Shown piece by piece: positions 22,861 through 30,973 of a DNA stretch of 34,899 bases (positions are counted from its first letter, which is position 1; each line of letters begins with the position of its first letter). Both the position numbers and the translations under genes were made by a program. Below the pieces are notes generated by a model. The model made no database searches, was not told the origin of the DNA, and saw nothing but the letters and a program-made list of their open reading frames with translations. The stretch covers positions 1 through 34,899 of the forward strand of contig NZ_SMOA01000047.1 in the NCBI RefSeq assembly GCF_004353985.1, read 5' to 3'. The DNA is from Paracraurococcus ruber. GTDB taxonomy: Bacteria; Pseudomonadota; Alphaproteobacteria; Acetobacterales; Acetobacteraceae.

Positions 22861-24033
22861 TCAGAAATAGCCCAGCCCCATGACGCCGTCGGGGCCGGGA
22901 TCCTCGCTGACCAGCTTGCGGCCGATCAGGTCGCGCAGCGTCTCGGTCGCGCCGCCACCCAGCGAGCCATAGCGCGCGCCGCGGTAGAGGCGGGAGACCG
23001 GATACTCGTCGGTGAAGCCGAAGCCGCCGTGAAGCTGCACGGCCTCGCTGGTCACCCGGATCGCCATCTCGTTGCAGAACACCTTGGCCGTCGCGGCCAG
23101 GAAGGGATCGGGAAACGGGTCGGCCGTCATGCAGGCGCGCCAGAGCAGGCCGCGCGCCGCCTCGATATCCTTGTACATGTCGGCCAGCTTCCAGCGCACG
23201 CCCTGGAAATCGGCGATCGGCTTGCCGAAGACCGGCCGGTCCCGCACGTAGCGCAGGGCCTCGTCGAAGGCGCCCTCCGCCAGGCCCAGGCTGATCGCCG
23301 GGTTCAGGCAGCGCTGCGTGTTGAAGGCGGAGAGCAGCCGCTTGAACCCGTCCTCGCGGATGACGAGGTTCTCGAGCGGCAACTCGACATCCTCGAACCG
23401 CACCTCGTGCAGGTTCTCCCCGCCCATGGTGTGGAAAGTGCCGGTCACCGCCAGGCCGGGCGTGCCGCGCTCCACCAGCACGCAGCCGATGCCCTCGCGG
23501 CCCGGCCGGCCGTCGATGCGGGTGAAGACGACGAACATGCCCGCCTCCTCCGCCCGGCTGATCAGCGTCTTCGCGCCGTTCACCACCACGCGGTCGCCGC
23601 GGATCACCGCGTTGGTGCGGTAATTCGCCACGTCGGTGCCGGCATGCGGCTCCGTCATGCAGATGGACAGGATGCAGTCGCCGCTGACCACCTGCGGCAG
23701 GATGCGGGCGCGGATGCCCTCGGGCGCATAGCGGGCGATGACGCGGGTCTGCACCCCCGCCTCGCCCAGCACCGCCATCGCCGTCGGGTAGCAGACCTTG
23801 GCCAGTTCCTCGAGGATCAGCGCGGTCTCGAAGACCGGCAGGCCCAGCCCGCCGTACTCCTCCGGCACCGTCATCCCCAGCACGCCCAGGCCGGCGAGGT
23901 CGCGGATGTTCTCCCACGGGAAGGTGCCGCCCATCCAACGCAACGCGCGCTGGCGGAAGCTGGCCTGCGCCATCTCCCGCACCGGGGCGATCAGCGCGCG
24001 CTGGGCGTCGGTGAGTCGGAACTCCATGGACAT
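22861..24033 (-). CDS. Acyl-CoA dehydrogenase family protein lacking the usual catalytic glutamates
   Basis: The 390-aa flavoprotein has the ACAD fold: N-terminal helical domain, middle beta domain with CMTEPHAGTDVANYRT (residues 125-140), FAD/ETF region, and C-terminal helices with QLHGGFGFTDEYPVSRLYRGAR (333-354). Catalytic Glu in medium-chain enzymes falls at Gly360 here (SLGGGATE). In isovaleryl-CoA-type enzymes it lies in LMSGLDLER, which aligns here with LLSAFNTQR, giving Gln240. Thus neither canonical base is present. The start may be Met1 or Met3; a GAGGT lies 10 nt upstream of Met1, inside repeat copy 1 of the array at 24040. It follows an SDR on the same strand. The substrate is unknown. 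Confidence 0.9.
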   Translation of the reverse strand: MSMEFRLTDAQRALIAPVREMAQASFRQRALRWMGGTFPWENIRDLAGLGVLGMTVPEEYGGLGLPVFETALILEELAKVCYPTAMAVLGEAGVQTRVIARYAPEGIRARILPQVVSGDCILSICMTEPHAGTDVANYRTNAVIRGDRVVVNGAKTLISRAEEAGMFVVFTRIDGRPGREGIGCVLVERGTPGLAVTGTFHTMGGENLHEVRFEDVELPLENLVIREDGFKRLLSAFNTQRCLNPAISLGLAEGAFDEALRYVRDRPVFGKPIADFQGVRWKLADMYKDIEAARGLLWRACMTADPFPDPFLAATAKVFCNEMAIRVTSEAVQLHGGFGFTDEYPVSRLYRGARYGSLGGGATETLRDLIGRKLVSEDPGPDGVMGLGYF

Positions 24034-24039
24034 TATGAT

Positions 24040-24244
24040 TGCGACCTCAGCTTCACGGCCCCGGTGCCCGCCACGGGCGGCTCCGCCCTCCGCCGATCGG
24101 AGGGCCGGTGTGCGACCGCCGATTCACGGCTCCGGTGCCCGCCGCAGGCGGCTCCGCCTCCGCCGATCGGAGGGCCGGTGTGCGACCGCCGGTTCACGGC
24201 ACCGGTGCTCGCCGCAGGCGGCTCCGCCCTCCGCCAACCGGAGG
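24040..24244. repeat. Three-copy ~70-bp tandem array filling the SDR/ACAD gap
   Basis: Units start at 24040, 24111 and 24181 (periods 71 and 70), each beginning TGCGACC and continuing to TTCACGGC at +12. Each has a hairpin GCCGC-AG-GCGGC (units 2 and 3) and, in unit 1, CCCTCCG-CCGAT-CGGAGGG. The array spans essentially the whole region between the SDR stop (24245) and the acyl-CoA dehydrogenase start (24033), and its first unit includes the likely ribosome-binding site of the latter. Confidence 0.85.
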
Positions 24245-25018
24245 TCAGCCGCGATACTGCGCGCCGGCATCGACCTCGATCGTCGTGCCGCTGAGATACC
24301 CGCCGCGCGGGCTGGCGCAGAACACCGCCAGATCGGCGATCTCCTCCGGCTTGCCGGCGCGGCCCAGCGGCAGGCCGGCCAGCATCTCCTCCCACCGCGC
24401 CTCGTCGCCGAACTTCGTCTTCGCGCGCGACTTGCTCAGCGTGATGATCCGCTCCGTCATCGTCGCGCCGGGCGCGATGCCGACCACGCGCACATTGCTG
24501 TCCGGCGCCTTGCCGCCCAGCGCCGCGGTAAAGGCGATCAGGGAGGCATTGCCCGCCGCGCCGCAGATGTAGTCGGCGCGCGGGGCGCGGCCGGCCATGC
24601 CGATGATGTTGACGAAGACGCCGTCGCCCCGCGCCTCCATGGCCGGCAGATACAGCTGCGTCAGGTGGATGTAGCCGAAGACCTTCAGCGCCCAGGCCTG
24701 CTGCCAGCGCTCCAACGAGATGTCGTGCACGGTGCCGCCCGGGATGGCGCCGGCATTGTTCACCAGCACGTCCACCTGCGGATGCGCGGCATGCAGCGCC
24801 GTGCGCGCCGCGGCATCGCCCAGGTCGCCGGCATGGACCGCGATGTTCACCTGGTGGCGGGCGCGGATGGCGCCGGCCGCCTGGTCCAGCGCCGCCTGGT
24901 CGCGGGAGGCGAGGACGAGGTCGCAGCCCGCTTCGGCGAAGGCCTGGGCGCAGGCCAGGCCGATGCCCTTCGAGCCGCCGGTGATCAGCACCCGCTTGCC
25001 GCGAAGCCCCATGTCCAT
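24245..25018 (-). CDS. Short-chain dehydrogenase/reductase with a variant active site
   Basis: The 257-aa product from ATG 25018 (MDMGLRGKRVLITGG) has the SDR cofactor motif TGGSKGIG (13-20) and NNAG (87-90). The usual tetrad is largely lost: Gly140 at the Ser position (NIIGMAG), Tyr150 present, Ala154 at the Lys position (YICGA), and Lys112 in place of the Asn. The segment YICGAAGNASLIAFTAALGG is of the YxxGxxGNA type. From memory such a subgroup of 'BKR-like' SDRs exists, so this is probably a real subfamily and not decay. A weak GGGGGAA precedes the start. It precedes the acyl-CoA dehydrogenase gene and may act in the same acyl-CoA pathway. Confidence 0.88.
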   Translation of the reverse strand: MDMGLRGKRVLITGGSKGIGLACAQAFAEAGCDLVLASRDQAALDQAAGAIRARHQVNIAVHAGDLGDAAARTALHAAHPQVDVLVNNAGAIPGGTVHDISLERWQQAWALKVFGYIHLTQLYLPAMEARGDGVFVNIIGMAGRAPRADYICGAAGNASLIAFTAALGGKAPDSNVRVVGIAPGATMTERIITLSKSRAKTKFGDEARWEEMLAGLPLGRAGKPEEIADLAVFCASPRGGYLSGTTIEVDAGAQYRG

Positions 25019-25070
25019 GTCGCCGTTCCCCCGCTTGTCGCCGCGCCGCGCGCATGCGAACGCCTTGGGC

Positions 25071-25712
25071 GTGACTATCGCGCCCGCCCTGTCCCGTCGC
25101 AAGGCCGCGGCCGCGGCGCTCGGCCTGCTCGGCGGCTGCGCCGCGCGCCCGTCCCACCCCTGCGCCGCGGCGGCCGGCGCCGATGCCTGGGTGGTCGGGC
25201 ATGGCTGGCATACGGAGATCGTGCTGCGCCGGGACGACCTCGCCGGGCCGCTGGCCGCCTTCCAGGCGCCCTTCGCCGGCGCCGCGGTGCTGGCCTTCGG
25301 CTTCGGCAAGCGCAGCTTCGTGCTGGCCGAAGCGGGGGCGGCGGAGGAATTGCTGCTCGGCCCGCTGCCCGGGCTGGGCGTGGTCCAGGTGAAGGGCCTG
25401 CGCCTGCCGCCGGACGCGGTCTATCCGGGCCGCGTCATCGGCCTGGCGCTGCCGCCGGGCGGCCTCGCGCCGCTCTGCCGCTTCATCGGCGACAGCCTGC
25501 GGAGGGAGGCTGGCGCGCCGGTGCCGGCGCATCCCGGGGCGCTGCGCGGCAGCCTGTTCTACGAAGCGGTGCCCGGCTACTCGCTCGGCTTCACCTGCAA
25601 CACCTGGACGGCGGCGGCGCTGCGGCAGGCCGGCCTGCCGGTCTCGGAGGGCGGGGTGGTGCTGGCCGGCGCCGTGCTGGCGCAACTCGCGCCGCTGGGC
25701 TGCGCGGCGTGA
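25071..25712 (+). CDS. DUF2459 family lipoprotein
   Basis: The translated product contains the family features HGWHTEIVLRRDDLAGPL, a stretch AVLAFGFGKRSFVLAEAG, and FTCNTWTAAALRQAGL (Asn-Thr-Trp). From GTG 25071 it has 213 aa and a lipoprotein signal (SRRKAAAAALGLLGGC, lipobox LGGC), so it should be lipid-anchored in the envelope. The frame also contains ATG at 25011 and 25017, overlapping the divergent SDR start codon on the other strand. I prefer GTG because it places the signal peptide at the N-terminus, though no Shine-Dalgarno is seen. The function of DUF2459 is not established. Confidence 0.78.
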   Translation: MTIAPALSRRKAAAAALGLLGGCAARPSHPCAAAAGADAWVVGHGWHTEIVLRRDDLAGPLAAFQAPFAGAAVLAFGFGKRSFVLAEAGAAEELLLGPLPGLGVVQVKGLRLPPDAVYPGRVIGLALPPGGLAPLCRFIGDSLRREAGAPVPAHPGALRGSLFYEAVPGYSLGFTCNTWTAAALRQAGLPVSEGGVVLAGAVLAQLAPLGCAA

Positions 25713-25817
25713 TGCCGCGGGCGGTCCGGCAACGCTGCCGGGCCGCCCCGGCCATCCTGTCCCGCGCCCTGCCGCCGCGTCATCCCGGCGCGCGGTGCCC
25801 GCGGCGTCCCGGCCCCG

Positions 25818-25964
25818 TCAGCGGCAGGGCGGCGCGCCGCCGCCGGGGCAGACCACCGTGCCGCCCGGCGGCACGATGATCACCTGCTGCGGCTCCGGCG
25901 TGCTGGTGAAGGTCGGGCTGCAGGCGGCGAGCAGGCCGGCGAGGAGCAGAATCGGAAGGTGCAT
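25818..25964 (-). CDS. Small 48-aa lipoprotein
   Basis: ATG 25964 begins MHLPILLLAGLLAACSPTF, a complete lipoprotein signal with lipobox LAAC and Cys15. The mature part of 34 residues is Pro/Gly/Val-rich (PQQVIIVPPGGTVVCPGGG) with two further Cys. An AGGGA lies about 12 nt upstream. It resembles the small hypothetical lipoproteins common in Acetobacteraceae. The ORF extends further upstream but without a signal peptide. Function unknown. Confidence 0.72.
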   Translation of the reverse strand: MHLPILLLAGLLAACSPTFTSTPEPQQVIIVPPGGTVVCPGGGAPPCR

Positions 25965-26070
25965 GCGGCGGACATCCCTGTGGCGTCGCGGGCGACACTG
26001 GAACGGCGGTGCCGGGCGGGGCAAGGGCCCCTGCCGCGCTCTCCCCAGGGGTTGATCGGCCGGCGCCGCC

Positions 26071-27600
26071 CTACAGCCTTGGCGCGATGCCTGAGACGCC
26101 GGTCGCCTGCTCCAGCTGCGCCAGCGACAGCAGGTAGGCATAGCGCGCCTGGTTGGCCTGCACCCGCGTCGCGTTCAGCACCCTCAGCGCATCCAGCACG
26201 TCGATCAGGCTGCGGCCGCCGGCCAGGTAGGCCTGCTCGGTGCTGCGATAGGCTTCCTCCGCCCGGTTCAGCGCCCCGCCGGTATAGAGGTTGAGCAGCG
26301 CCCGCGCCTGCTCGTAGGTCGCCCAGCCGGCGGCGAAATCGGCGCGGGCCTGCAGCAGCGCGGCGCGCGCCTGCGCCTCCGCCTGGCCGGCCTGGGCGCT
26401 GGCGACGCCGATGTTCCCGCGCACGATCTGCTGGGTGAAGATCGGCACGGAGAACTGGATGCCGAAGCTGTTCACCGCATCCAGCTGGTCGCGCGAATTC
26501 GGCAGGTCCTGCGACAGGCGCGAGCGCCCCCAGGATCCGCTGACGGTGACGTCGCGGGACTGCCCGGCCTCGGCCAGCAGGCGGTTGGAATTGGCCGCCG
26601 CCAGCTGCCGCTGCGCCGCCACCACATCGGCCCGGCTGCCGATCGCCGAGGCCAGCTCGTCCCGGCCGATGCCGAGGTCGGGCACCGCGTCGAACCGCCC
26701 GCGCACGTCGAAGGCGACGGGGGAGAGGATGGTGCGCACGCTGGTCGGCGCGCTGGCCGGGCCCGGCGGCGCCTCGGCGCGGCCGCGCGGGCCGGGCTCC
26801 GGCGGGCCCAGCCGTCCGGGCTGGGACGGGTTGATGCCCAGCGCCGGGATGGTCCCGGCGCCGGCCTGGAAGGCGGCCGGGTCGGCGGAGAGCAGCGCCG
26901 CCACCGCGGCGACGCCCGCCGCATAGGCCTGGGCATTGGTGGTGACGTCGGATTCGAACTGCAGCCGGCTGGCCTGGAAGCGCAGCAGGTCGCCTTCCGG
27001 GATGGCGCCGTCGCGCAGCTGCCGGCGCAGCAGCGCCTCGGTGCGGTCCAGGCTCTGCCGGTTGCCCAGCGCAACCTCCAGGTTGGCGCGCGCCAGCAGC
27101 GCGCCCAGGAAGGCCTGGCGCAGGGCGAAGAGCGAGGTGCGGACCGCGTCCAGCACCTGTGCCTCGGCGGCGCCGATCTGGTCCTCGGCGACGCGGGTGC
27201 GCAGGGTGCGCTTGTTGCCGCGCTCCACCAGCACCTGCAGCCCGGTCTGGATGTTGTTGCCGGGCGAGAGGAAGCGGGCGCCCTTCAGCGCGCCCTGCGC
27301 CGTCTCGTTGAACTGGGCGAAGCTGTTGCCGACCACCACCTGCGGCGGCGGGAGGGAGGCGGCGACGAGCCGGTTGGCGCGCGCCGCATCCACGCCGCGG
27401 CGGGCGGCGATGACGACCAGGTTGCGCTCGACCAGCAGGGATTCCGCCTCGGCCAGGGTCAGCGGCCGCGCCGCCTGGCCGACCGGCAGGGGCAGGCTGC
27501 CGGCGGCGGCCGGGATGCTGGTCTGCGCCCCGGCCGGGCCGGCCAGCACGGCAAGGGCGAGCGCGGCGGCGGCCGGCAGGCGCATCGGCGGCAGCCTCAT
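26071..27600 (-). CDS. czcC: Outer membrane efflux protein (CzcC/TolC family)
   Basis: The 509-aa product starts MRLPPMRLPAAAALALAVLAGPAGAQ (signal peptide) and has two outer-membrane-efflux-protein repeats. The first spans about residues 50-230 (LAEAESLLVERNLVVIAARRGVDAARANRL, NNIQTGLQVLVERGNKR). The second spans about 300-505 (DVVAAQRQLAAANSNRLLAEA, VNSFGIQFSVPIFTQQIVRGN, AYRSTEQAYLAGGRSLIDVLDALR). Its start codon overlaps the stop of the RND pump gene by 4 nt (ATGA). It should form the outer membrane channel of the heavy-metal efflux complex. A Pro-rich insertion (EPGPRGRAEAPPGPASA) lies between the repeats. Confidence 0.9.
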   Translation of the reverse strand: MRLPPMRLPAAAALALAVLAGPAGAQTSIPAAAGSLPLPVGQAARPLTLAEAESLLVERNLVVIAARRGVDAARANRLVAASLPPPQVVVGNSFAQFNETAQGALKGARFLSPGNNIQTGLQVLVERGNKRTLRTRVAEDQIGAAEAQVLDAVRTSLFALRQAFLGALLARANLEVALGNRQSLDRTEALLRRQLRDGAIPEGDLLRFQASRLQFESDVTTNAQAYAAGVAAVAALLSADPAAFQAGAGTIPALGINPSQPGRLGPPEPGPRGRAEAPPGPASAPTSVRTILSPVAFDVRGRFDAVPDLGIGRDELASAIGSRADVVAAQRQLAAANSNRLLAEAGQSRDVTVSGSWGRSRLSQDLPNSRDQLDAVNSFGIQFSVPIFTQQIVRGNIGVASAQAGQAEAQARAALLQARADFAAGWATYEQARALLNLYTGGALNRAEEAYRSTEQAYLAGGRSLIDVLDALRVLNATRVQANQARYAYLLSLAQLEQATGVSGIAPRL

Positions 27601-30600
27601 GCCCGGGCCCCCAGCGCCCTGGCGGGCCGGTGTTCCTGCCGCAGGTGCCGCGGCTTGCCGAAGAGATCGATCATGACGGGGAAGACCACCAGGATGAAGA
27701 GCGGCACGAGGCCGATGCCGCCGACGACGACCAGCGCCAGCGGCTTCTGCACATCGGCGCCGATGCCGGTGGCGAGCGCCATGGGCAGCAGGCCGGTGAA
27801 GCTGGCGAAGCAGGTCATGAAGACCGGGCGCATGCGGTCCACCCCGGCCTGGTCCAGCGCGGCGCGCCAGGGCATGCCTTCCAGCCGCAGGTGGTTGAAG
27901 TGGGACAGCATGATGATCCCCTCCATCACCGTGATGCCGAACAGCGCCAGGAAGCCGATGGCGGCGGGGACGGAGAAGTTGAGCCCGGCCGCGGCCAGCG
28001 CCGCGATGCCGCCGGTGAGCGAGAGCGGGACGATGGCGAAGACCAGCAGCGTCTCCCGCAGCGTGTTGAACTGGACATAGAGCAGGACGAGGATGAGGCA
28101 GAGAGCCGCGGGCACCACCACCATCAGCCGGCCCAGCGCCTCCTGCAGGTTGCGGAACTCGCCCACCCAGTCCAGCCGGTAGCCGGGCGGCAGCTGCACC
28201 TGCTGCTCCACCAGCTCCTGCGCCTCGGCCACCGTGCTGGCCGGGTCGCGGCCGCGGACGCTGAAGCGGATGGGGACGTAGCGCGACCCGTCCTCCCGGT
28301 AGATGTAGGACACGCCGGAGACCAGCCGGATGCTCGCCACATCGGCCAGCGTCGCGGCGCGGTCGCCGCCCACCGGGATGCGGCCGATCGCCTCCAGGCT
28401 GTCGCGGAAGGGCGCGTCGAGGCGCACCATCAGCGGGAAATTGCGGTCGCCGCCCGGCTCGTACAGCCGCCCGGCCTCCCGCCCGCCGATCGCCGCCTGC
28501 ACCACCTCGTTGATGTCCTCGACCGAAAGGCCGAAGCGGGCGGCCCGCGCCCGGTCGATCTGCAGCGCGACGGTCGGCTGGCCGAGCGAGCGGAAGACCG
28601 CGAGGTCGGCCACGCCCTCCACCCCTGCCAGCACCTTCCTGATCTCCTCCGCCTTGCGGGCGATGATGTCGAGCTCCGGCCCGAAGACCTTGATGGCGTT
28701 GGCGCCCTTCACGCCCGATGCCGCTTCCTGCACGTTGTCGCTGATCGCCTGGGCATAGCTGAACTCGACGCCGATGAACTCGCGCGACAGCCTGGCCTGC
28801 ATGGCATGCACCAGCTCGTCGCGGTTCTTGGCGGTGGTCCATTGCTGCGGCGGCTTCATCGGCAGGAAGAACTCGGCATTGAAGAAGCCGGCGCTGTCGG
28901 TGCCGTCGTCCGGCCGCCCCTGCTGGGAGGTGGCGGTGATCACCTCGGGGAACTCCATCAGCACGCCGCGGATGCGGTTCACCGTGGCATGCCCTTCCTC
29001 GAGGCTGATGGTGCCCGGCATGGTGGCGCGGACCCAGAGATTGCCTTCCTCCAGCGTCGGCAGGAATTCGGCGCCGAGCGAGGAGAGCAGCAGCAGTGCC
29101 CCGCCGAACAGGGCGGCGGCCAGCAGCAGGCAGACCGCGCGGGCCCGCATCGCCAGGGCATAGAGCCGCTTGTGGCCCCAGCGCAGGGCGCGCACCACCG
29201 GCGTGTCGCGTTCCCGGCTGTCCTCCTTCAGCAGGGCGGCGGCCAAGGCGGGGGTGATGGTGAAGGTCGCCAGCAGCGCGCCGATGATGGCGTAGGCATA
29301 GGTCTTCGACATCGGGCCGAAGATCCGCCCCTCGATCCCGCCGAGCGTGAACAGCGGGATGAAGGCGGCGATGATGATCAGCGCCGAGAAGAAGATGGCC
29401 TTGTCCACCTCCCCCGCCGCCCGCAGGACCGTGAGCGAGAGGCCGGACAGCTCCTTCGAGCCCGATGGCGGCACGTAGCGGTGGGCATGGCCGCGGGCCA
29501 GGCCGAGATGGCGGTAGATGTTCTCCACCATGATGACGGTGGCATCCACCAGCAGCCCGAAGTCCAGCGCGCCGAGGGAGAGCAGGTTGGCGCTCTCCCC
29601 CCGCATCAGCATCAGCAGGATGGCGAAGAGGAAGGCGAAGGGGATGGTCGCCGCCACCACCAGCGCGCCGCGGAAATCGCCGAGGAAGAGGTACTGGATG
29701 ACAAGGATGAGGATCACGCCCTCGATGATGTTCTTCACCACCGTCTTGGTGGTGATCTTCACCAGGTCCTCCCGGTCGTAGAGGGGGACGATGCGCACGC
29801 CGGGCGGCAGCACGCCGCCGGCATTGATCCGCTCCACCTCCCGCTGCACGCCGCGGATGGTCGGCAGGGTCTGCTCGCCGCGGCGCATCAGCACCGTCGC
29901 CAGCACCACGTCGTCGTCCTGCTCATGCCCGGCGATGCCGAGCCGGGGCATGTTCCCCACCTCGACCGCGGCGATGTCGGAGAGCAGGACCGGCACCCCG
30001 CCCTCGGCCGCGACCACCACGCCGCGGACATCGTCGAGGCTGCGGATCAGCCCGATGCCCTGCACCACGGCGGCCTGCGGCCCGATGCGGATGGTGCCGG
30101 CCCCCACCGTGGCGTTGCCGGCGCGGACCGCCCGGATCACCTCCGGCAGGGTCAGGCCATGCGCCGCCATGCGCGGCAGGTCGACGACGATGTTGTAGCT
30201 TTTCGTCAGGCCGCCGAAGGACGTGACGTCGATCACCCCCGGCACCCGCTTGAAGCGGCGGTCCAGCACCCAGTCCTGCAGCGTCTTCAGGTCGGCGAGG
30301 GAATAGCCGGGCGGCCCGACCAGCCGGTAGCGCATGATCTCGCCGATCGGCGACAGCGGCGAGATCTGCGGGGAGACGCCTTCCGGCAGGTCCTGCAGCT
30401 GGCCCAGCCGGTTCAGCACCTGCTGCAGCGCCTGGTCGTAGGTGTAGTTGAAGTTGAACTGCACCCGCACGTCGGACAGGCCGAACAGGCTGGTGGAGCG
30501 GACCGAGGTCAGGTTGGGCAGCCCGGCCATCGCCACCTCCACCGGGATGGTGACGTAGCGCTCGATCTCCTCGGCGCTCTGCCCCGGATTCTGGGTGATG

Positions 30601-30743
30601 ATGACGACCTGCGGCGGGACCGGGTCCGGATAGGCCTCGATGTTCAGCTTGGTGAAGCCGACCAGCCCGACCGCGATGAAGGCGAAGAACAGCAGGATGA
30701 CCAGGGGCCGGCGCTGCAGCGAGAAGGCGACGATCTGACGCAT
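27597..30743 (-). CDS. czcA: Heavy-metal efflux RND pump, CzcA/CusA family
   Basis: This 1048-aa inner-membrane pump should export divalent metal cations by proton antiport. The family signature in transmembrane segment 4 is intact: GALDFGLLVDATVIMVEN with Asp394, Asp400 and Glu407, the same spacing as the Asp-Asp-Glu proton-relay residues of CzcA. This Asp/Glu-type motif points to Zn/Co/Cd/Ni export and not Cu/Ag (CusA-type). Two periplasmic domains and 12 membrane segments fit the length. It precedes czcC with a 4-nt overlap and follows the membrane fusion gene after 230 bp without an ORF. No metal regulator is visible in the window. Confidence 0.95.
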   Translation of the reverse strand: MRQIVAFSLQRRPLVILLFFAFIAVGLVGFTKLNIEAYPDPVPPQVVIITQNPGQSAEEIERYVTIPVEVAMAGLPNLTSVRSTSLFGLSDVRVQFNFNYTYDQALQQVLNRLGQLQDLPEGVSPQISPLSPIGEIMRYRLVGPPGYSLADLKTLQDWVLDRRFKRVPGVIDVTSFGGLTKSYNIVVDLPRMAAHGLTLPEVIRAVRAGNATVGAGTIRIGPQAAVVQGIGLIRSLDDVRGVVVAAEGGVPVLLSDIAAVEVGNMPRLGIAGHEQDDDVVLATVLMRRGEQTLPTIRGVQREVERINAGGVLPPGVRIVPLYDREDLVKITTKTVVKNIIEGVILILVIQYLFLGDFRGALVVAATIPFAFLFAILLMLMRGESANLLSLGALDFGLLVDATVIMVENIYRHLGLARGHAHRYVPPSGSKELSGLSLTVLRAAGEVDKAIFFSALIIIAAFIPLFTLGGIEGRIFGPMSKTYAYAIIGALLATFTITPALAAALLKEDSRERDTPVVRALRWGHKRLYALAMRARAVCLLLAAALFGGALLLLSSLGAEFLPTLEEGNLWVRATMPGTISLEEGHATVNRIRGVLMEFPEVITATSQQGRPDDGTDSAGFFNAEFFLPMKPPQQWTTAKNRDELVHAMQARLSREFIGVEFSYAQAISDNVQEAASGVKGANAIKVFGPELDIIARKAEEIRKVLAGVEGVADLAVFRSLGQPTVALQIDRARAARFGLSVEDINEVVQAAIGGREAGRLYEPGGDRNFPLMVRLDAPFRDSLEAIGRIPVGGDRAATLADVASIRLVSGVSYIYREDGSRYVPIRFSVRGRDPASTVAEAQELVEQQVQLPPGYRLDWVGEFRNLQEALGRLMVVVPAALCLILVLLYVQFNTLRETLLVFAIVPLSLTGGIAALAAAGLNFSVPAAIGFLALFGITVMEGIIMLSHFNHLRLEGMPWRAALDQAGVDRMRPVFMTCFASFTGLLPMALATGIGADVQKPLALVVVGGIGLVPLFILVVFPVMIDLFGKPRHLRQEHRPARALGARA

Positions 30744-30973
30744 GGCGGCGGTCCTGGCGGGAGTCGGGGCGGCGCGTCGCCGTCCCTGGCTTCTGTGCCA
30801 TGGCCGGGCGGGCGCCGGCCAGGGGGTGTCGCGTCAGGGATGCGCCGCACCGGCCGCCGGAGGCGGCTTCCCGCCCCGCGGATGCCGGCCGGCGGCACCG
30901 GCCGACGGTCGCGCGATGCGGCCCGCGGCCACCACCGGACCGGCCAGCGGCAGGGGGCGCGGCGGCGCCGGCG

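Noticed and set aside
22190-23938. Minus-strand 582-aa frame over the acyl-CoA dehydrogenase and cinA
   Set aside because: It is an out-of-frame shadow of the dehydrogenase and antisense to cinA, with Arg/Pro/Gly-rich translation.
24040-24244. CRISPR array
   Set aside because: The units are contiguous repeats of about 70 bp without unique spacers, and no cas genes are present.
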